Positions 16,366-25,305 are shown, counted from the first letter of the stretch. The stretch is DNA of 37,655 nt from an uncultured Anaeromyxobacter sp. (GCA_903874275.1 CAIQRS010000052.1:1-37655), one strand, 5' to 3'. Notes: a model not told the origin generated them from the letters alone. Program-made: numbers and translations.

Positions 16366-17580
16366 CTACCCGGACGGAGCGCGAACCAGGATCACATCCA
16401 CCCATTGTCCGCGGCGGAGGCGAGAGGCGCCGGGCGGGAGCACCGCCAGCCCCTCCAGCCCCACGACCGAGGTCAAGAACCCGCTCTGCTGGGTTTTCAG
16501 CCCCTCGACCCAGAGTGAGTCCCGGTCGCGGCGCAGCCGGCAGCGCAGGTAGAGGGTGAGGTCGGAGGGCTTCTCCTCCGGGGAGCCCAGCCGGGCCCTC
16601 AGCACCATCCGGCCGCTCCCGCGCAGCCCTGCCATGGCCCGCAGCGCCGGGCGGACGAAGAGCTCGAAGGTCACGAGAGAGCTGGCCGGGTTTCCGGGGA
16701 GGCCGAAGACCGCCATCTTGCCCCAGCGGCCGAAGGCCACCGGCTTGCCCGGCCGCATGGCCACCTTCCAGAAGTCGAGGCGGGCCCCCGAGCCCTCGAG
16801 CCCGGCCCGCACCAGGTCGCGGTCGCCGACCGAGACCCCTCCGATGGAGACCAGTGCGTCGAGGCCGCGCGCCGCCGAGAGGGACCGGCGCAGCGAGGCC
16901 GGGTCGTCGCCGGCGAGCGGGAGGCGCACCGGGACCGCTCCGGCCTCGGCGCAGGCGGCGGCGAGCTGGTGGCCGTTCGACTCGAAGATCTGCCCGGGGC
17001 GGGGAGAGCCCCCCAGCGGGACGATCTCGTCGCCGGTGGCCAGGATGCCCACGCGCGGGCGCCGGTGCACGGGGAGTTCCGGCATCCCCAGCGCGGCCGC
17101 GAGCCCGATGGCTCCCGCGTCCACCTCGAGCCCGGCGGCGAGCGCCACCTCTCCCTGGGCGACGTCGGCCCCGGCTCGCCGGACGAAGCGCCCGGCGGAT
17201 GCGGCGCGGCGGAAGCGGGCCAGCTTGCCGGAGCGCCCCACCTCCTCCTGCATCTCGACGCAGTCGGCTCCGGGCGGCAGCGGCGCCCCGGTGAAGATCC
17301 GCACGCAGGCCCCGGCCGGGAGGGGCCGGCCCCGGTCGTCGCCGGCGAACACGTCGAAGGCCACCGGGAGGCGGGCCCCGGCCTCCGGCGCATCGGCGGC
17401 GCGCAGCGCGTACCCGTCCATCTGGGAATTGTCGAAGGGGGGGAGCGGCCGGTCGGCCCGGACCTCCTCGGCCAGCGCCCGACCGAGGGCCGCGGCCAGC
17501 GGGACCCGCTCGGGCGGCAGGGGCGCGACGTCGTCGATCGCCTCGAGGATGCGCGCGAGGGCTTCGGGGGGCGTGAGCAC
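16366..17580 (-). CDS. moeA: Molybdopterin molybdenumtransferase MoeA
   Basis: This 404-aa cytosolic enzyme inserts molybdate into adenylated molybdopterin in the last step of molybdenum cofactor synthesis. It has the MoeA layout: MLTPPEALARILEAI at the N-terminus, PPFDNSQMDGYALR (substrate loop, about residues 48-61), IFTGAPLPPGADCV, VGILATGDEIV and SIGGVSVGDRDLV, then GLPGNPASSLVTFE and the C-terminal domain IV. Length is normal. The GTG at 17580 is forced by an in-frame TAG 12 bases upstream. GGAGG directly abuts the GTG, which is unusually close for a ribosome site. The gene is divergent from rnr with a 45-base gap and leads the XRE-yggX-radical SAM group. Confidence 0.95.
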   Translation of the reverse strand: MLTPPEALARILEAIDDVAPLPPERVPLAAALGRALAEEVRADRPLPPFDNSQMDGYALRAADAPEAGARLPVAFDVFAGDDRGRPLPAGACVRIFTGAPLPPGADCVEMQEEVGRSGKLARFRRAASAGRFVRRAGADVAQGEVALAAGLEVDAGAIGLAAALGMPELPVHRRPRVGILATGDEIVPLGGSPRPGQIFESNGHQLAAACAEAGAVPVRLPLAGDDPASLRRSLSAARGLDALVSIGGVSVGDRDLVRAGLEGSGARLDFWKVAMRPGKPVAFGRWGKMAVFGLPGNPASSLVTFELFVRPALRAMAGLRGSGRMVLRARLGSPEEKPSDLTLYLRCRLRRDRDSLWVEGLKTQQSGFLTSVVGLEGLAVLPPGASRLRRGQWVDVILVRAPSG

Positions 17581-17625
17581 CCTCCGGTTCTAGCGGGCCG
17601 GGGCCGTCCGTGACAACATCCGCGC

Positions 17626-19929
17626 ATGCCCGACCGCCCCGTCCCAGAGGTCTCGCCGGAGGCGCTCGTCGCCGAGCTGCGCCGCGCCGCCGGGAAGGCG
17701 GTTTCGCTGCCCGAGATCCTCTCGCGATTGGGGGTCCACCCCCGGGCCCGCCGGGGCGCCGCCAAGGTCATGAAGAAGCTCGTCCGGGACGGCGCGGTGC
17801 ACGAGGTGGGCGGACGGTTCGAGATCCCCGCCCCGAAGGCGCCGGAGCGAGCCCGGCAGGCCAGGGGCCAGGCGCCGGGGCAGGGCGGCAAGGCGCTGGA
17901 AGGGGGGAAGGGGCTCGTCGGCTTCTTCACCCGGCACCGCGACGGCTTCGGGTTCCTGGCGCGCCTCGACCGGCAGGGGCCGGACCTGTTCGTCGCCCCT
18001 GGCGACGGCGGCCGGGCGGTGGACGGCGACGTGGTGCGCTTCGAGATCTTCGCCGGCCGGCGCGGCGAGCAGGCCCGCATCGTCGAGGTGGTGGAGCGCG
18101 GACGCCGCATGCTCCTCGGGGCCTACGCGGCCAGGGGCCAGGAGAGCTTCGTCGTCCCGATGGACGAGCAGCTGCCGCCGGTGGTGCCGGTGCCGGAGAC
18201 GCGCCTCGTGAAGAACGGGGAGGTCGCCAAGGTCTGGCTGGAGGCGGGGTCCGGACCCCTGGCCGGACGGGTGGTGGACCGCGTCCCGAACCCGAAGGCC
18301 CCCTCCGTCGAGGTGCTGCGCGCCGCCTACGGGCACGGGTTCGCCGACGTCTTCCCGGCCGAGGTCGTGGCCGAGGCGGAGGCCACGCCGGACCGGGTCC
18401 GCCGCGAGGACAGGGAGGGGCGGCGCGACGTCACGGCCATCCCGCTCGTCACCATCGACGGCGAGGACGCGCGGGACTTCGACGACGCGGTCTTCGTCGA
18501 GAAGCTGCCCGGCCGTGGCTACCGGCTGGTGGTGGCCATCGCCGACGTCTCCCACTACGTCCGCCCCGGTCGCCCCCTCGATGCCGAGGCCCTGCGGCGC
18601 GGGACCAGCGTCTACTTCCCGGGCACCGTGCTGCCCATGCTCCCCGAGCGGCTCTCCAATGGCGTCTGCTCCCTCAACCCGGAGGTGGAGCGGCTCTGCA
18701 TGGTGGCCGACATGCGCTTCGACGCATCGGGCGCCCCGGGCCCGGTGGAGGTCTACGCCGGGGTGATGAGGTCGGCGGCCCGCTGCACCTACACCGAGGT
18801 GGCGCGCATGCTCGACGGCGAGCGCGTGCCGCACCGGGAGTTCCTGCGCGACGGCTTCGTCCGCATGGGCGAGTTGCAGGAGATCCTGGGCGGGGTGCGG
18901 CGCCGGCGCGGGTCGATCGACTTCGACCTGCCCGAGTCCAAGATCCTGCTGGGCGAGGACGGCAAGGTGCTCGCCATCGAGCGGCGTCCCCGCAACCGGG
19001 CCCACCGCATCGTCGAGGAGTTCATGCTGGCCGCCAACGAGGCGGTGGCCCGCTGGTTCGGCGACCGGGAGCTCCCCACCATCTACCGGGTCCACGGCCT
19101 GCCCGACGAGGAGAAGCTCCAGACCTTCCTCGACCTGGCGCGGGCCCAGGGCTTCGAGGTCCCCGAGGCCGGGTCGGGCCCTCTCGCCCTGGCCGGTCTG
19201 CTCGACCGGCTGGCCGGCCACCCGCAGCAGCGCGCGCTCAACCAGCTCCTGCTCCGGGCCATGATGCAGGCGGTCTACAGTCCGGAGAACATCGGCCACT
19301 ACGGCCTGGCCGCCGAGCACTACCTCCACTTCACCTCGCCCATCCGGCGCTACCCCGACCTGATCGTCCACCGCCTGCTGCGCGAGGCGCTGGGGGAGTC
19401 GCCGGGGAGGAAGCCCCGGGCCGGGGAACTGGAGCGGATCGCCATGGTGGCCTCCGACCGGGAGCGTTCCGCGATGAAGGCGGAGCGGGACGTGAACGCC
19501 TACTACGCGGCCATCTTCATGGCCGACCGGGTGGGGGAGCGCAGCCCGGGCACGGTCTCGGCGGTGGTGGAGTTCGGCCTCTTCGTCTCGATGGAGCGCT
19601 GGTACGTCGAGGGGCTGGTGAAGGCGGAGGATCTCGGCGACGGGTTCGTCCTCGACAAGGACGGCCACGCGCTCGTGGAGAAGCGGAGCGGACGGTCCTA
19701 CCGCGTGGGCGACGACGTCGAGGTGGAGGTCGCCGCCGTGGACCCGGCCCGCCGCCGCATCGACCTCGCGCTCGTCGAGGGCGGGAAGACGCGGACGCCC
19801 GGCGTGCCCCGGGTGAAGGGGCGCGACCGGGGAAGCGAGAAGGAAGGGAAGCGGTCGAAGGGCGGAGGCAAACGCCCGGGGAAGTCCGGGCGCGCCGAGG
19901 AAGGCAAGAAGAAGCGGCGCCGGCGGTAG
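17626..19929 (+). CDS. rnr: Ribonuclease R
   Basis: This 767-aa 3'-to-5' exoribonuclease degrades structured RNA. A winged-helix-like start (residues 10-65) is followed by cold-shock domains (FFTRHRDGFGFLARL, about 98-112) and the RNB catalytic domain with TIDGEDARDFDDAV near residue 280, whose acidic residues bind magnesium. Further RNB motifs are GTSVYFPG, LSNGVCSLNPE and HFTSPIRRYPDLIVHR. An S1 domain spans about 638-714 and a Lys/Arg/Gly-rich tail fills the last 50 residues, as in RNase R rather than RNase II. The start ATG lies 45 bases from divergent moeA. It converges with the liv operon, the two stops lying 14 bases apart. Confidence 0.96.
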   Translation: MPDRPVPEVSPEALVAELRRAAGKAVSLPEILSRLGVHPRARRGAAKVMKKLVRDGAVHEVGGRFEIPAPKAPERARQARGQAPGQGGKALEGGKGLVGFFTRHRDGFGFLARLDRQGPDLFVAPGDGGRAVDGDVVRFEIFAGRRGEQARIVEVVERGRRMLLGAYAARGQESFVVPMDEQLPPVVPVPETRLVKNGEVAKVWLEAGSGPLAGRVVDRVPNPKAPSVEVLRAAYGHGFADVFPAEVVAEAEATPDRVRREDREGRRDVTAIPLVTIDGEDARDFDDAVFVEKLPGRGYRLVVAIADVSHYVRPGRPLDAEALRRGTSVYFPGTVLPMLPERLSNGVCSLNPEVERLCMVADMRFDASGAPGPVEVYAGVMRSAARCTYTEVARMLDGERVPHREFLRDGFVRMGELQEILGGVRRRRGSIDFDLPESKILLGEDGKVLAIERRPRNRAHRIVEEFMLAANEAVARWFGDRELPTIYRVHGLPDEEKLQTFLDLARAQGFEVPEAGSGPLALAGLLDRLAGHPQQRALNQLLLRAMMQAVYSPENIGHYGLAAEHYLHFTSPIRRYPDLIVHRLLREALGESPGRKPRAGELERIAMVASDRERSAMKAERDVNAYYAAIFMADRVGERSPGTVSAVVEFGLFVSMERWYVEGLVKAEDLGDGFVLDKDGHALVEKRSGRSYRVGDDVEVEVAAVDPARRRIDLALVEGGKTRTPGVPRVKGRDRGSEKEGKRSKGGGKRPGKSGRAEEGKKKRRRR

Positions 19930-19943
19930 GCGCGCCGCAGCCG

Positions 19944-20183
19944 CTAGACCTGGACCCGTGCCTCGGAGGCGGGGACGAGGCGGGCCGACGCCGGGTCCTC
20001 GGTGTCCCAGGCCAGCACCAGGCCGGCCCGGTCGAGCGCGTCGAAGAACGGCTCCCACCCGGTGCGTCCGGCCGTCTCCCCGTGCTCGAGCAGGGCGGGA
20101 GCGCCGTCCCGGAGCGCGGGGGACAGGAGCCTGAACCCGGCCAGGTTCAGGATCGCTCCCCGGTCGTGCGTCGCCAGCTTCAC
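19944..20183 (-). CDS. Small conserved-looking protein coupled to the CBS-domain gene
   Basis: I do not recognise this 79-aa protein. It is soluble, with no signal peptide or membrane segment, and reads MKLATHDRGAILNLAGFRLL early and DALDRAGLVLAWDTEDPASA late. Support for a real gene is positional: its GTG start (20183) overlaps the TGA stop of the CBS gene as GTGA, the same coupling seen at five other junctions here. It is the last gene of the liv operon. It may act with the CBS protein, but no function can be assigned. Confidence 0.6.
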   Translation of the reverse strand: MKLATHDRGAILNLAGFRLLSPALRDGAPALLEHGETAGRTGWEPFFDALDRAGLVLAWDTEDPASARLVPASEARVQV

Positions 20184-20623
20184 TTGCCGAAGGCGTTGGC
20201 GAAGCCGATGAGGGCGTCGAGGCAGTTCGTGGTGGTGAGGATCCCCACCAGGTCGCCCTTGGCGTCCACCACCAGCACGCCGTTGAGCTTCCGGTCCTCC
20301 ATGAGCTTGGCCACGTCGGCGATCCCGTCGTCCGGGCTCACCTTGTGGGGCTTGGGGTTCATGGCCGCGGTGACCGGCGTGCGGGCCAGCAGGTAGTGGA
20401 CCTCCCAGGTGTCGAGGCTGGTGGCCTTGCTGGGCGTGAAGTCCTTGAGCATCTTCTCGGTCACGACGCCGACCACCTTGCCGGCGTGCATGACGGGAAG
20501 CCGCCGGATGTTCTTCTCCTTCAGCTTGTGGATCGCCTCCACGATGCTGGCGGAATCCTCGATGGTCAGCGGGCTCGGCGTCATCCAGCGCCGGACCTTG
20601 GTCATGCTCGGGTCGTTGGTCAT
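20180..20623 (-). CDS. Stand-alone CBS-pair protein in the liv operon
   Basis: This 147-aa protein consists of two CBS motifs forming one Bateman module. The first (about residues 9-60) contains VRRWMTPSPLTI and IRRLPVMHAGKVVGVVTEK; the second (about 80-140) contains VTAAMNPKPHKVSPDDGIAD and LNGVLVVDAKGDLVGILTTT. CBS pairs usually bind adenine nucleotides and signal energy state. Here the gene begins seven bases after livF, and a small protein is coupled behind it, so it may sense ATP/ADP or c-di-AMP for the transporter, as CBS domains fused to OpuA-type ATPases do. That role is an inference. No catalytic domain is attached. Confidence 0.92.
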   Translation of the reverse strand: MTNDPSMTKVRRWMTPSPLTIEDSASIVEAIHKLKEKNIRRLPVMHAGKVVGVVTEKMLKDFTPSKATSLDTWEVHYLLARTPVTAAMNPKPHKVSPDDGIADVAKLMEDRKLNGVLVVDAKGDLVGILTTTNCLDALIGFANAFGK

Positions 20624-20630
20624 GGCTCGA

Positions 20631-21335
20631 TCAGGCTCCCAGGAAGGCCTTCTTGACGTGCTCGTTGCCGAGCAATTCCTCTCCGGTCCCGGAGAGTACC
20701 ACCCTTCCGGTCTCGAGCACGTAGGCCCTGTGGGAGATGCGCAGGGACTGGAACACGTTCTGCTCCACCAGCAGGATGGTGGTCCCCTGCTTGTTGATCT
20801 CCTTGATGATCTCGAAGATGTTCTTGACGAAGAGTGGAGAGAGGCCCAGCGACGGCTCGTCGAGGAGCATGAGCCGGGGGTTGGTCATGAGACCGCGCCC
20901 GATGGCCAGCATCTGCTGCTCGCCTCCCGAAAGGGTGCCCCCGAGCTGCTTCTGCCGCTCGGCCAGGCGCGGGAAGAGCGTGAAGGCCCGCTCGATGTTT
21001 CGCTGCCGGTCGGGGCGGGTGGACTTGATGAAGGAGCCCATCCGGAGGTTCTCGAGGACGGTCATCTCCGGGAAGATCCGGCGCCCCTCCGGGACCTGGA
21101 CGAGTCCCATCTCCACCACCTGGTGCGACTCCAGCTTGCCGAGGTCGGCGCCGTCGAAGGTGATGGTCCCGCGCGAGGGGCGCACCAGGCGGGAGACGTT
21201 CTTCAGGGTGGTGGACTTCCCGGCGCCGTTGGCGCCCAGGACGGTGACGATCTCCCCCTGGTTCACCTGGAGGGAGATGCCCCAGAGCACCTGAAGGTCG
21301 CCGTAGCTGAAGTCGAGGTTCTCGATTTGGAGCAC
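20631..21335 (-). CDS. livF: Branched-chain amino acid type ABC transporter ATPase LivF
   Basis: This 234-aa ATPase is one of the two nucleotide-binding subunits of the transporter. It has Walker A GANGAGKS, Q-loop region VPEGRRIFPEMTV, signature LSGGEQQML, Walker B LMLLDEPSLGLSP and the switch histidine region replaced by LLVEQN, as is normal for LivF. The GTG at 21335 starts at the usual point (VLQIENLDFSYGD). It follows livG by 13 bases and precedes the CBS gene by seven. It sits on the cytoplasmic face with LivG on LivH and LivM. Confidence 0.95.
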   Translation of the reverse strand: MLQIENLDFSYGDLQVLWGISLQVNQGEIVTVLGANGAGKSTTLKNVSRLVRPSRGTITFDGADLGKLESHQVVEMGLVQVPEGRRIFPEMTVLENLRMGSFIKSTRPDRQRNIERAFTLFPRLAERQKQLGGTLSGGEQQMLAIGRGLMTNPRLMLLDEPSLGLSPLFVKNIFEIIKEINKQGTTILLVEQNVFQSLRISHRAYVLETGRVVLSGTGEELLGNEHVKKAFLGA

Positions 21336-21348
21336 GGAGTGTCCTCGG

Positions 21349-22083
21349 TCAGACGTGGGCTTCGCCCAGGTAGGCGGTGACCACCTCGGGGTTGGAGACG
21401 ACCTCCTGGGGGGCCCCCTCGGCCAGTTTCTCGCCGGAGTTGAGCACGACGATGCGATCGGAGATCCGCATGATGGCCTTCATGTCGTGCTCGATCACCA
21501 TCTGGGTGAGCCCGCGCTTCTTGATGTCGAGGATGAGCTGGATGATGTCCTCGCTCTCGGCCGGGTTGAGGCCGCCCATGACCTCGTCGAGCAGCAGCAG
21601 GTCGGGCTTGGTGGCGAGCACGCGCGCCACCTCGAGCTTCTTCCGCTCTCCGATGGGCAGCCCGCCGGCCAGGAAGTCGGCCTTGTGGGCCATCTTCACC
21701 ACGTGGAGCTGCTCGCGGGCGATCTCCCGCGCCTCCGGGACCGAGCCGGTGCGCACCAGCGCACCCACCACCACGTTGTCGAGCACGCTGAGCTTGGCGA
21801 GCGGGCGGACCTTCTGCCAGGTGCGGACCATGCCCAGCTTGCAGACCTGGTCGGGGGTCATGCCGTTCAGCCGCTGGCCCTTGAAGAGGATCTCGCCCTT
21901 GGTGGGCGGGTAGTAGCCGGTGATGCAGTTGAAGAGGGTCGTCTTGCCGGCGCCGTTGGGGCCGATGAGCCCCAGGATCATCCCCTCGTCCATGGTGAAG
22001 GAGACGTCGGAGTTGGCCGCCAGGCCGCCGAAGAACTTGCTGACGCTCTTGATCTCGAGGATCGGCTCGGGGACGGCGCTCAC
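21349..22083 (-). CDS. livG: Branched-chain amino acid type ABC transporter ATPase LivG
   Basis: This 244-aa ATPase partners LivF. Motifs are Walker A GPNGAGKT, the Q-loop area VRTWQKVRPLAKLSVLDN, Walker B LLLLDEVMGGLNPAE and the switch segment VIEHDMKAIM. The ABC signature reads LPIGERKKLEVAR instead of LSGGQ, a variant I associate with LivG proteins. The GTG at 22083 is chosen because it overlaps the livM stop as GTGA; the same frame stays open far upstream without homology. It belongs to the same transcript as livF. Confidence 0.94.
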   Translation of the reverse strand: MSAVPEPILEIKSVSKFFGGLAANSDVSFTMDEGMILGLIGPNGAGKTTLFNCITGYYPPTKGEILFKGQRLNGMTPDQVCKLGMVRTWQKVRPLAKLSVLDNVVVGALVRTGSVPEAREIAREQLHVVKMAHKADFLAGGLPIGERKKLEVARVLATKPDLLLLDEVMGGLNPAESEDIIQLILDIKKRGLTQMVIEHDMKAIMRISDRIVVLNSGEKLAEGAPQEVVSNPEVVTAYLGEAHV

Positions 22084-23168
22084 GCTGCACCTCCCGCCGC
22101 GGCGGCCCGCGAGCGCCGCTTCCGCAGCTGGTTCTTGATCCCGCCCAGGACGCCGTCGGGCATGTAGAGGATGGTGAGGGCCACCAGCACGCCGTAGATG
22201 AGCATGTGGGCGTGGGAGAGGTTGTCCCTGAGGAACTGGCCGATGCCCGAGCCGGCGTCGACCAGGCCGGAGCCGATGAGGAGGTCGGTCAAGACGTTGG
22301 ACCGGAGCGCCTCGGAGAGGGCCACGAGCAGCGCCGCTCCCACCACAGGACCGAGGACGGTGCCGATGCCGCCGATGATGGCGGTGAGGACGATCTGCAC
22401 CGAGATGTCGAGCCCCACCGCCGTCTGCGGGTCGATGAATCCGACGTAGAGGCCGTAGAGGGCCCCGGCGAAGGCGGTGAAGAAGGCCGAGATCATCAGC
22501 GCCACGTTCTTGTAAAAGGTGAGCGGGATGCCCAGCGAGTTGGCGGCGTCCTGGTCCTCGCGGATGGCCTGCAGGTAGTACCCGAGCTTCGAGCCCTGGA
22601 ACCAGATGGTCACGAGCACCGTCACCACCGCCAGCGCGAGCCCCATGTAGTAGAAGGGGACCTTGGAGCTGAAGTCGGTGATCTGGGCGCCGCCGATCAC
22701 GAGCGGCGGGATCCCGGAGAGCAGGATCCCCTCCGCGCCGTTGGTGAGCTGCTTCCAGTTGAGGGCCGCCAGGCGGAAGATCTCGGCGACCGCGATGGAG
22801 GCCAGCACGAAGTAGGGGCCGCGCAGGCGGAAGGTGATGCTGCCGACGATGGCGGCCACGACCACGGCGAGCAGCAGGGCCGGGAAGAGTCCCCACCACG
22901 GCGCCAGCCCCTTCGACTGCAGGAGGACGATGACGGTGTAGGCGCCGATCCCGAAGTAGGCGGCGTGCCCCACCGAGTACTGACCGCCGTACCCTCCGAT
23001 GAGGTTCCAGGCCTCGCCCTGGATGACCGCGAGGAAGAACAGCACCATGAGCTGCAGGGCGTAGGGGCTCTCGACGTACTTCGGCAGGATGGCCAGGGCC
23101 ACCACCGCGGCGACGCCGAGGACGACGGGGAGGAGGGCCAGACCGCGCGATTGAGGGCTCGGGCGCAT
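22080..23168 (-). CDS. livM: Branched-chain amino acid type ABC transporter permease LivM
   Basis: This 362-aa inner-membrane permease forms the translocation channel with LivH. It has roughly ten hydrophobic segments and the LivM hallmark AWNLIGGYGGQYSVGHAAYFGIGAY (seen as AWNLIGGYGG then QYSVGHAAYFG). The cytoplasmic coupling region GYYLQAIREDQDAANSLGI contacts an ATPase. A basic tail (KNQLRKRRSRAAAAGG) ends the protein. The ATG at 23168 lies five bases after the livH stop, and the stop overlaps livG. Confidence 0.94.
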   Translation of the reverse strand: MRPSPQSRGLALLPVVLGVAAVVALAILPKYVESPYALQLMVLFFLAVIQGEAWNLIGGYGGQYSVGHAAYFGIGAYTVIVLLQSKGLAPWWGLFPALLLAVVVAAIVGSITFRLRGPYFVLASIAVAEIFRLAALNWKQLTNGAEGILLSGIPPLVIGGAQITDFSSKVPFYYMGLALAVVTVLVTIWFQGSKLGYYLQAIREDQDAANSLGIPLTFYKNVALMISAFFTAFAGALYGLYVGFIDPQTAVGLDISVQIVLTAIIGGIGTVLGPVVGAALLVALSEALRSNVLTDLLIGSGLVDAGSGIGQFLRDNLSHAHMLIYGVLVALTILYMPDGVLGGIKNQLRKRRSRAAAAGGAA

Positions 23169-23173
23169 GAGGG

Positions 23174-24040
23174 CTAGACCCGGGACTTTCCGAAGAGGCC
23201 GGCCGGCTTGAAGAGGAGGATGAGCAGGAAGAGGACGTAGACCACCAGGTCCTTCAGGCCGGAGCTGATGTAGGCGCCGGCCAGCGACTCGGTGGCCCCG
23301 ATGAGCACCCCACCCACGGTGGCCCCCATGACGCTCCCCATGCCGCCCAGCACCACGATGACGAAGGCCTTGAGCGTGAAGGGCTGACCGACCTGAGGGA
23401 AGATGTAGTAGGTCGGCGAGATGAGGGAGCCGGCCACCGCGGCCAGCCCGGCGCCGATGCCGGTGGCGAGCACGCTCATGCGCTTGACGTTCACGCCCAT
23501 GAGCTGGGCCGCGTCGCGGTCCTGGGCGGTGGCGCGGATGGCCTGGCCGGTGTCGGTCTTGAGCAGGAACCAGTAGAGGACCGCCGTCACCGCAGCGGTG
23601 ATGACGAAGGAGAGGAGCAGCGGGGTGGAGACCGAGATCTCGCCCAGCCGGAAGCTCCCCGAGGAATAGGTGGTTGAGATGATCCGGTAGTCGGAGGTGA
23701 AGAGCAGCATCATGGTGTTGCTGAGGATGAGCCCGATCCCGATGGTGAGCAGGATCTGGTTCTGGGGCAGGGCGTTCAGCACCTTGTTGATGACCGTCTT
23801 CTGCAGGATCGCCCCGAAGAGGAAGAGCAGGGGAAAGACGAAGATGATCGACACGAAGGGGTCGACGTTGCCGAGCGTGAAGAGGAAGTAGGAGGCGTAC
23901 ATCCCCAGCATCACCAGGTCGCCGTGGGCGAAGTTGATGATGCGCATCACGCCGAAGATGATGGTGAGCCCCACGCCGATGAGCGCGTAGGCCCCTCCGA
24001 TGAGGACGCCCGAGAGGAGCGACTGGAGGAAGATGGTCAT
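23174..24040 (-). CDS. livH: Branched-chain amino acid type ABC transporter permease LivH
   Basis: This 288-aa inner-membrane permease has about eight membrane segments. It shows the family signature GVGLTIIFGVMRIINFAHGD near residues 22-41 and the coupling loop AIRATAQDRDAAQLMGVNVKR. Length is typical for LivH. It begins 18 bases after the binding-protein gene and ends five bases before livM, so all transporter genes form one operon. Confidence 0.95.
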   Translation of the reverse strand: MTIFLQSLLSGVLIGGAYALIGVGLTIIFGVMRIINFAHGDLVMLGMYASYFLFTLGNVDPFVSIIFVFPLLFLFGAILQKTVINKVLNALPQNQILLTIGIGLILSNTMMLLFTSDYRIISTTYSSGSFRLGEISVSTPLLLSFVITAAVTAVLYWFLLKTDTGQAIRATAQDRDAAQLMGVNVKRMSVLATGIGAGLAAVAGSLISPTYYIFPQVGQPFTLKAFVIVVLGGMGSVMGATVGGVLIGATESLAGAYISSGLKDLVVYVLFLLILLFKPAGLFGKSRV

Positions 24041-24058
24041 CGTCGGGCGCCGTCGGTG

Positions 24059-25210
24059 CTACTTCCAGCCTGGGAACGGCCAGATGGGCTTGCCGCTCTG
24101 CAGCGCGGGCGGCCACACCGTGAAGTACTTTCCGTCCTGCACCTGCTCGACGAGCATCTGGTGCTTGTTCTGGTTCTGGTAGCCGTCGAAGTCGGCGAAC
24201 TTCACCGGGCCGAAGAGGCCGTCCCAGTTCCCGGCGCGCAGCCCCGCGGCGACCTTCTCGCGGTCGCCGCCGGCCTTGGCCGCCACCTCGCCCATGATCA
24301 TCATGGCGATGTAGGCGTTGGCGGCGTGGTAGGTGGGGGTCTTCCCGAAGCGCTTGTTGTACCGCTCGCCGAAGGCCTTGGCGCCGGGCCAGTTCACGTC
24401 GGGGGTCCACTGGGTGGAAGAGAACACGCCGTGGGAGATGTTCTTCTCGCTGGCGAACTTGTCGGTGGAGAAGCCGGCTCCGGCGCCCAGGAAGGCCATG
24501 GGGGTGAGCTGGAGTTCGCGCGACTGGCGCATCAGCGTGATGGCGTCGGCCACGTAGGAGACCATGAACATGATGTCGGGGTTGGCGCCCTTCACCTTCA
24601 CCAGGGTCGAGCGGTAGTCGGGGGAGCCGGGGGAGTAGGCCTCCTCGAAGACGACCTTGATGCCCTTCTTCTCGGCGATCTCCTTCGCGCTCTTGGCGCC
24701 CGAGACGCCGAAGTCGGTGTTCTCGGAGAGGATGGCGATGCTCTTCGGCTTGCCCAGCGTGGTGGCCAGGTCGAGGAGGATGGCGGCGTAGTCGCCGGTG
24801 GTGGCCGAGACGCGGAAGACGTACTTGTAGCCCTGCCGGGTGATCTCCTCCTTGGATGCGACCGGGTTCACCAGCGGTACCTTGTACTGCTCGGCCTTCT
24901 TGGCCACGGCGTTCGTGACTGCGGAGGTGTAGGCCCCGACCACGCCGACGACGTTGTCGCGGGTGGCGAGCTTGTCCATGGCCGAGAGACCGACCTGGGG
25001 CTTGCCGGTGTCGTCCTCCCAGACGAGCTGCACCTTCACGCCCTTTGCCGCCAGGTCCTCCTCGGCGAGCTTGATGCCGTTGGTGAGGTTCTCGCCGATG
25101 GGGGCCTGCGGACCGGTCATCGAGTTGATGACCCCGATCTTGACCTGGGACACCGCGAGTGCGGGTACGGCGAGGAGCGCTGCAGCTGCGAGGGAGAGGA
25201 TGCGCTTCAT
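24059..25210 (-). CDS. Periplasmic branched-chain amino acid type substrate-binding protein
   Basis: This 383-aa type-1 periplasmic binding protein (Peripla_BP_6) feeds the Liv permease. The start is the ATG at 25210, with GGAGG nine bases upstream; the frame is open further upstream but has no signal peptide there. The N-terminus (MKRILSLAAAALLAVPALAVSQ) is a Sec signal peptide without a lipobox cysteine, so the protein is soluble. VKIGVINSMTGPQAPIGEN and VVGVVGAYTSAVTNAVA are the usual ligand-site strands. Ligand specificity cannot be read; relatives bind leucine-type amino acids, amides or aromatic acids. It is the first gene of the transporter operon, behind a terminator. Confidence 0.93.
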   Translation of the reverse strand: MKRILSLAAAALLAVPALAVSQVKIGVINSMTGPQAPIGENLTNGIKLAEEDLAAKGVKVQLVWEDDTGKPQVGLSAMDKLATRDNVVGVVGAYTSAVTNAVAKKAEQYKVPLVNPVASKEEITRQGYKYVFRVSATTGDYAAILLDLATTLGKPKSIAILSENTDFGVSGAKSAKEIAEKKGIKVVFEEAYSPGSPDYRSTLVKVKGANPDIMFMVSYVADAITLMRQSRELQLTPMAFLGAGAGFSTDKFASEKNISHGVFSSTQWTPDVNWPGAKAFGERYNKRFGKTPTYHAANAYIAMMIMGEVAAKAGGDREKVAAGLRAGNWDGLFGPVKFADFDGYQNQNKHQMLVEQVQDGKYFTVWPPALQSGKPIWPFPGWK

Positions 25211-25282
25211 CTTGTTCAGCCTCCGCTTTCGATGCCGCTGGGGGCGGCGCGACAGGGTGTGGGCCTTGCGAGCTGGCCGACT

Positions 25283-25300
25283 TTCATAGCACGCCGGGGT
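25283..25300 (-). promoter_or_regulatory. Candidate extended -10 of the liv operon promoter
   Basis: On the minus strand, TGCTATGAA lies about 75-85 bases upstream of the binding-protein ATG, in the only fairly AT-rich patch of this leader. It resembles an extended -10 (TGnTATnnT-like). No good -35 is present; the nearest T-rich sequence is the run that ends the porin terminator. This is a guess based on position and composition. Confidence 0.25.
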
Positions 25301-25305
25301 CGCAC

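Noticed and set aside
17590-20058. Open minus-strand frame of 822 codons opposite rnr
   Set aside because: It is antisense to a clear RNase R and has no domain or plausible ribosome site.
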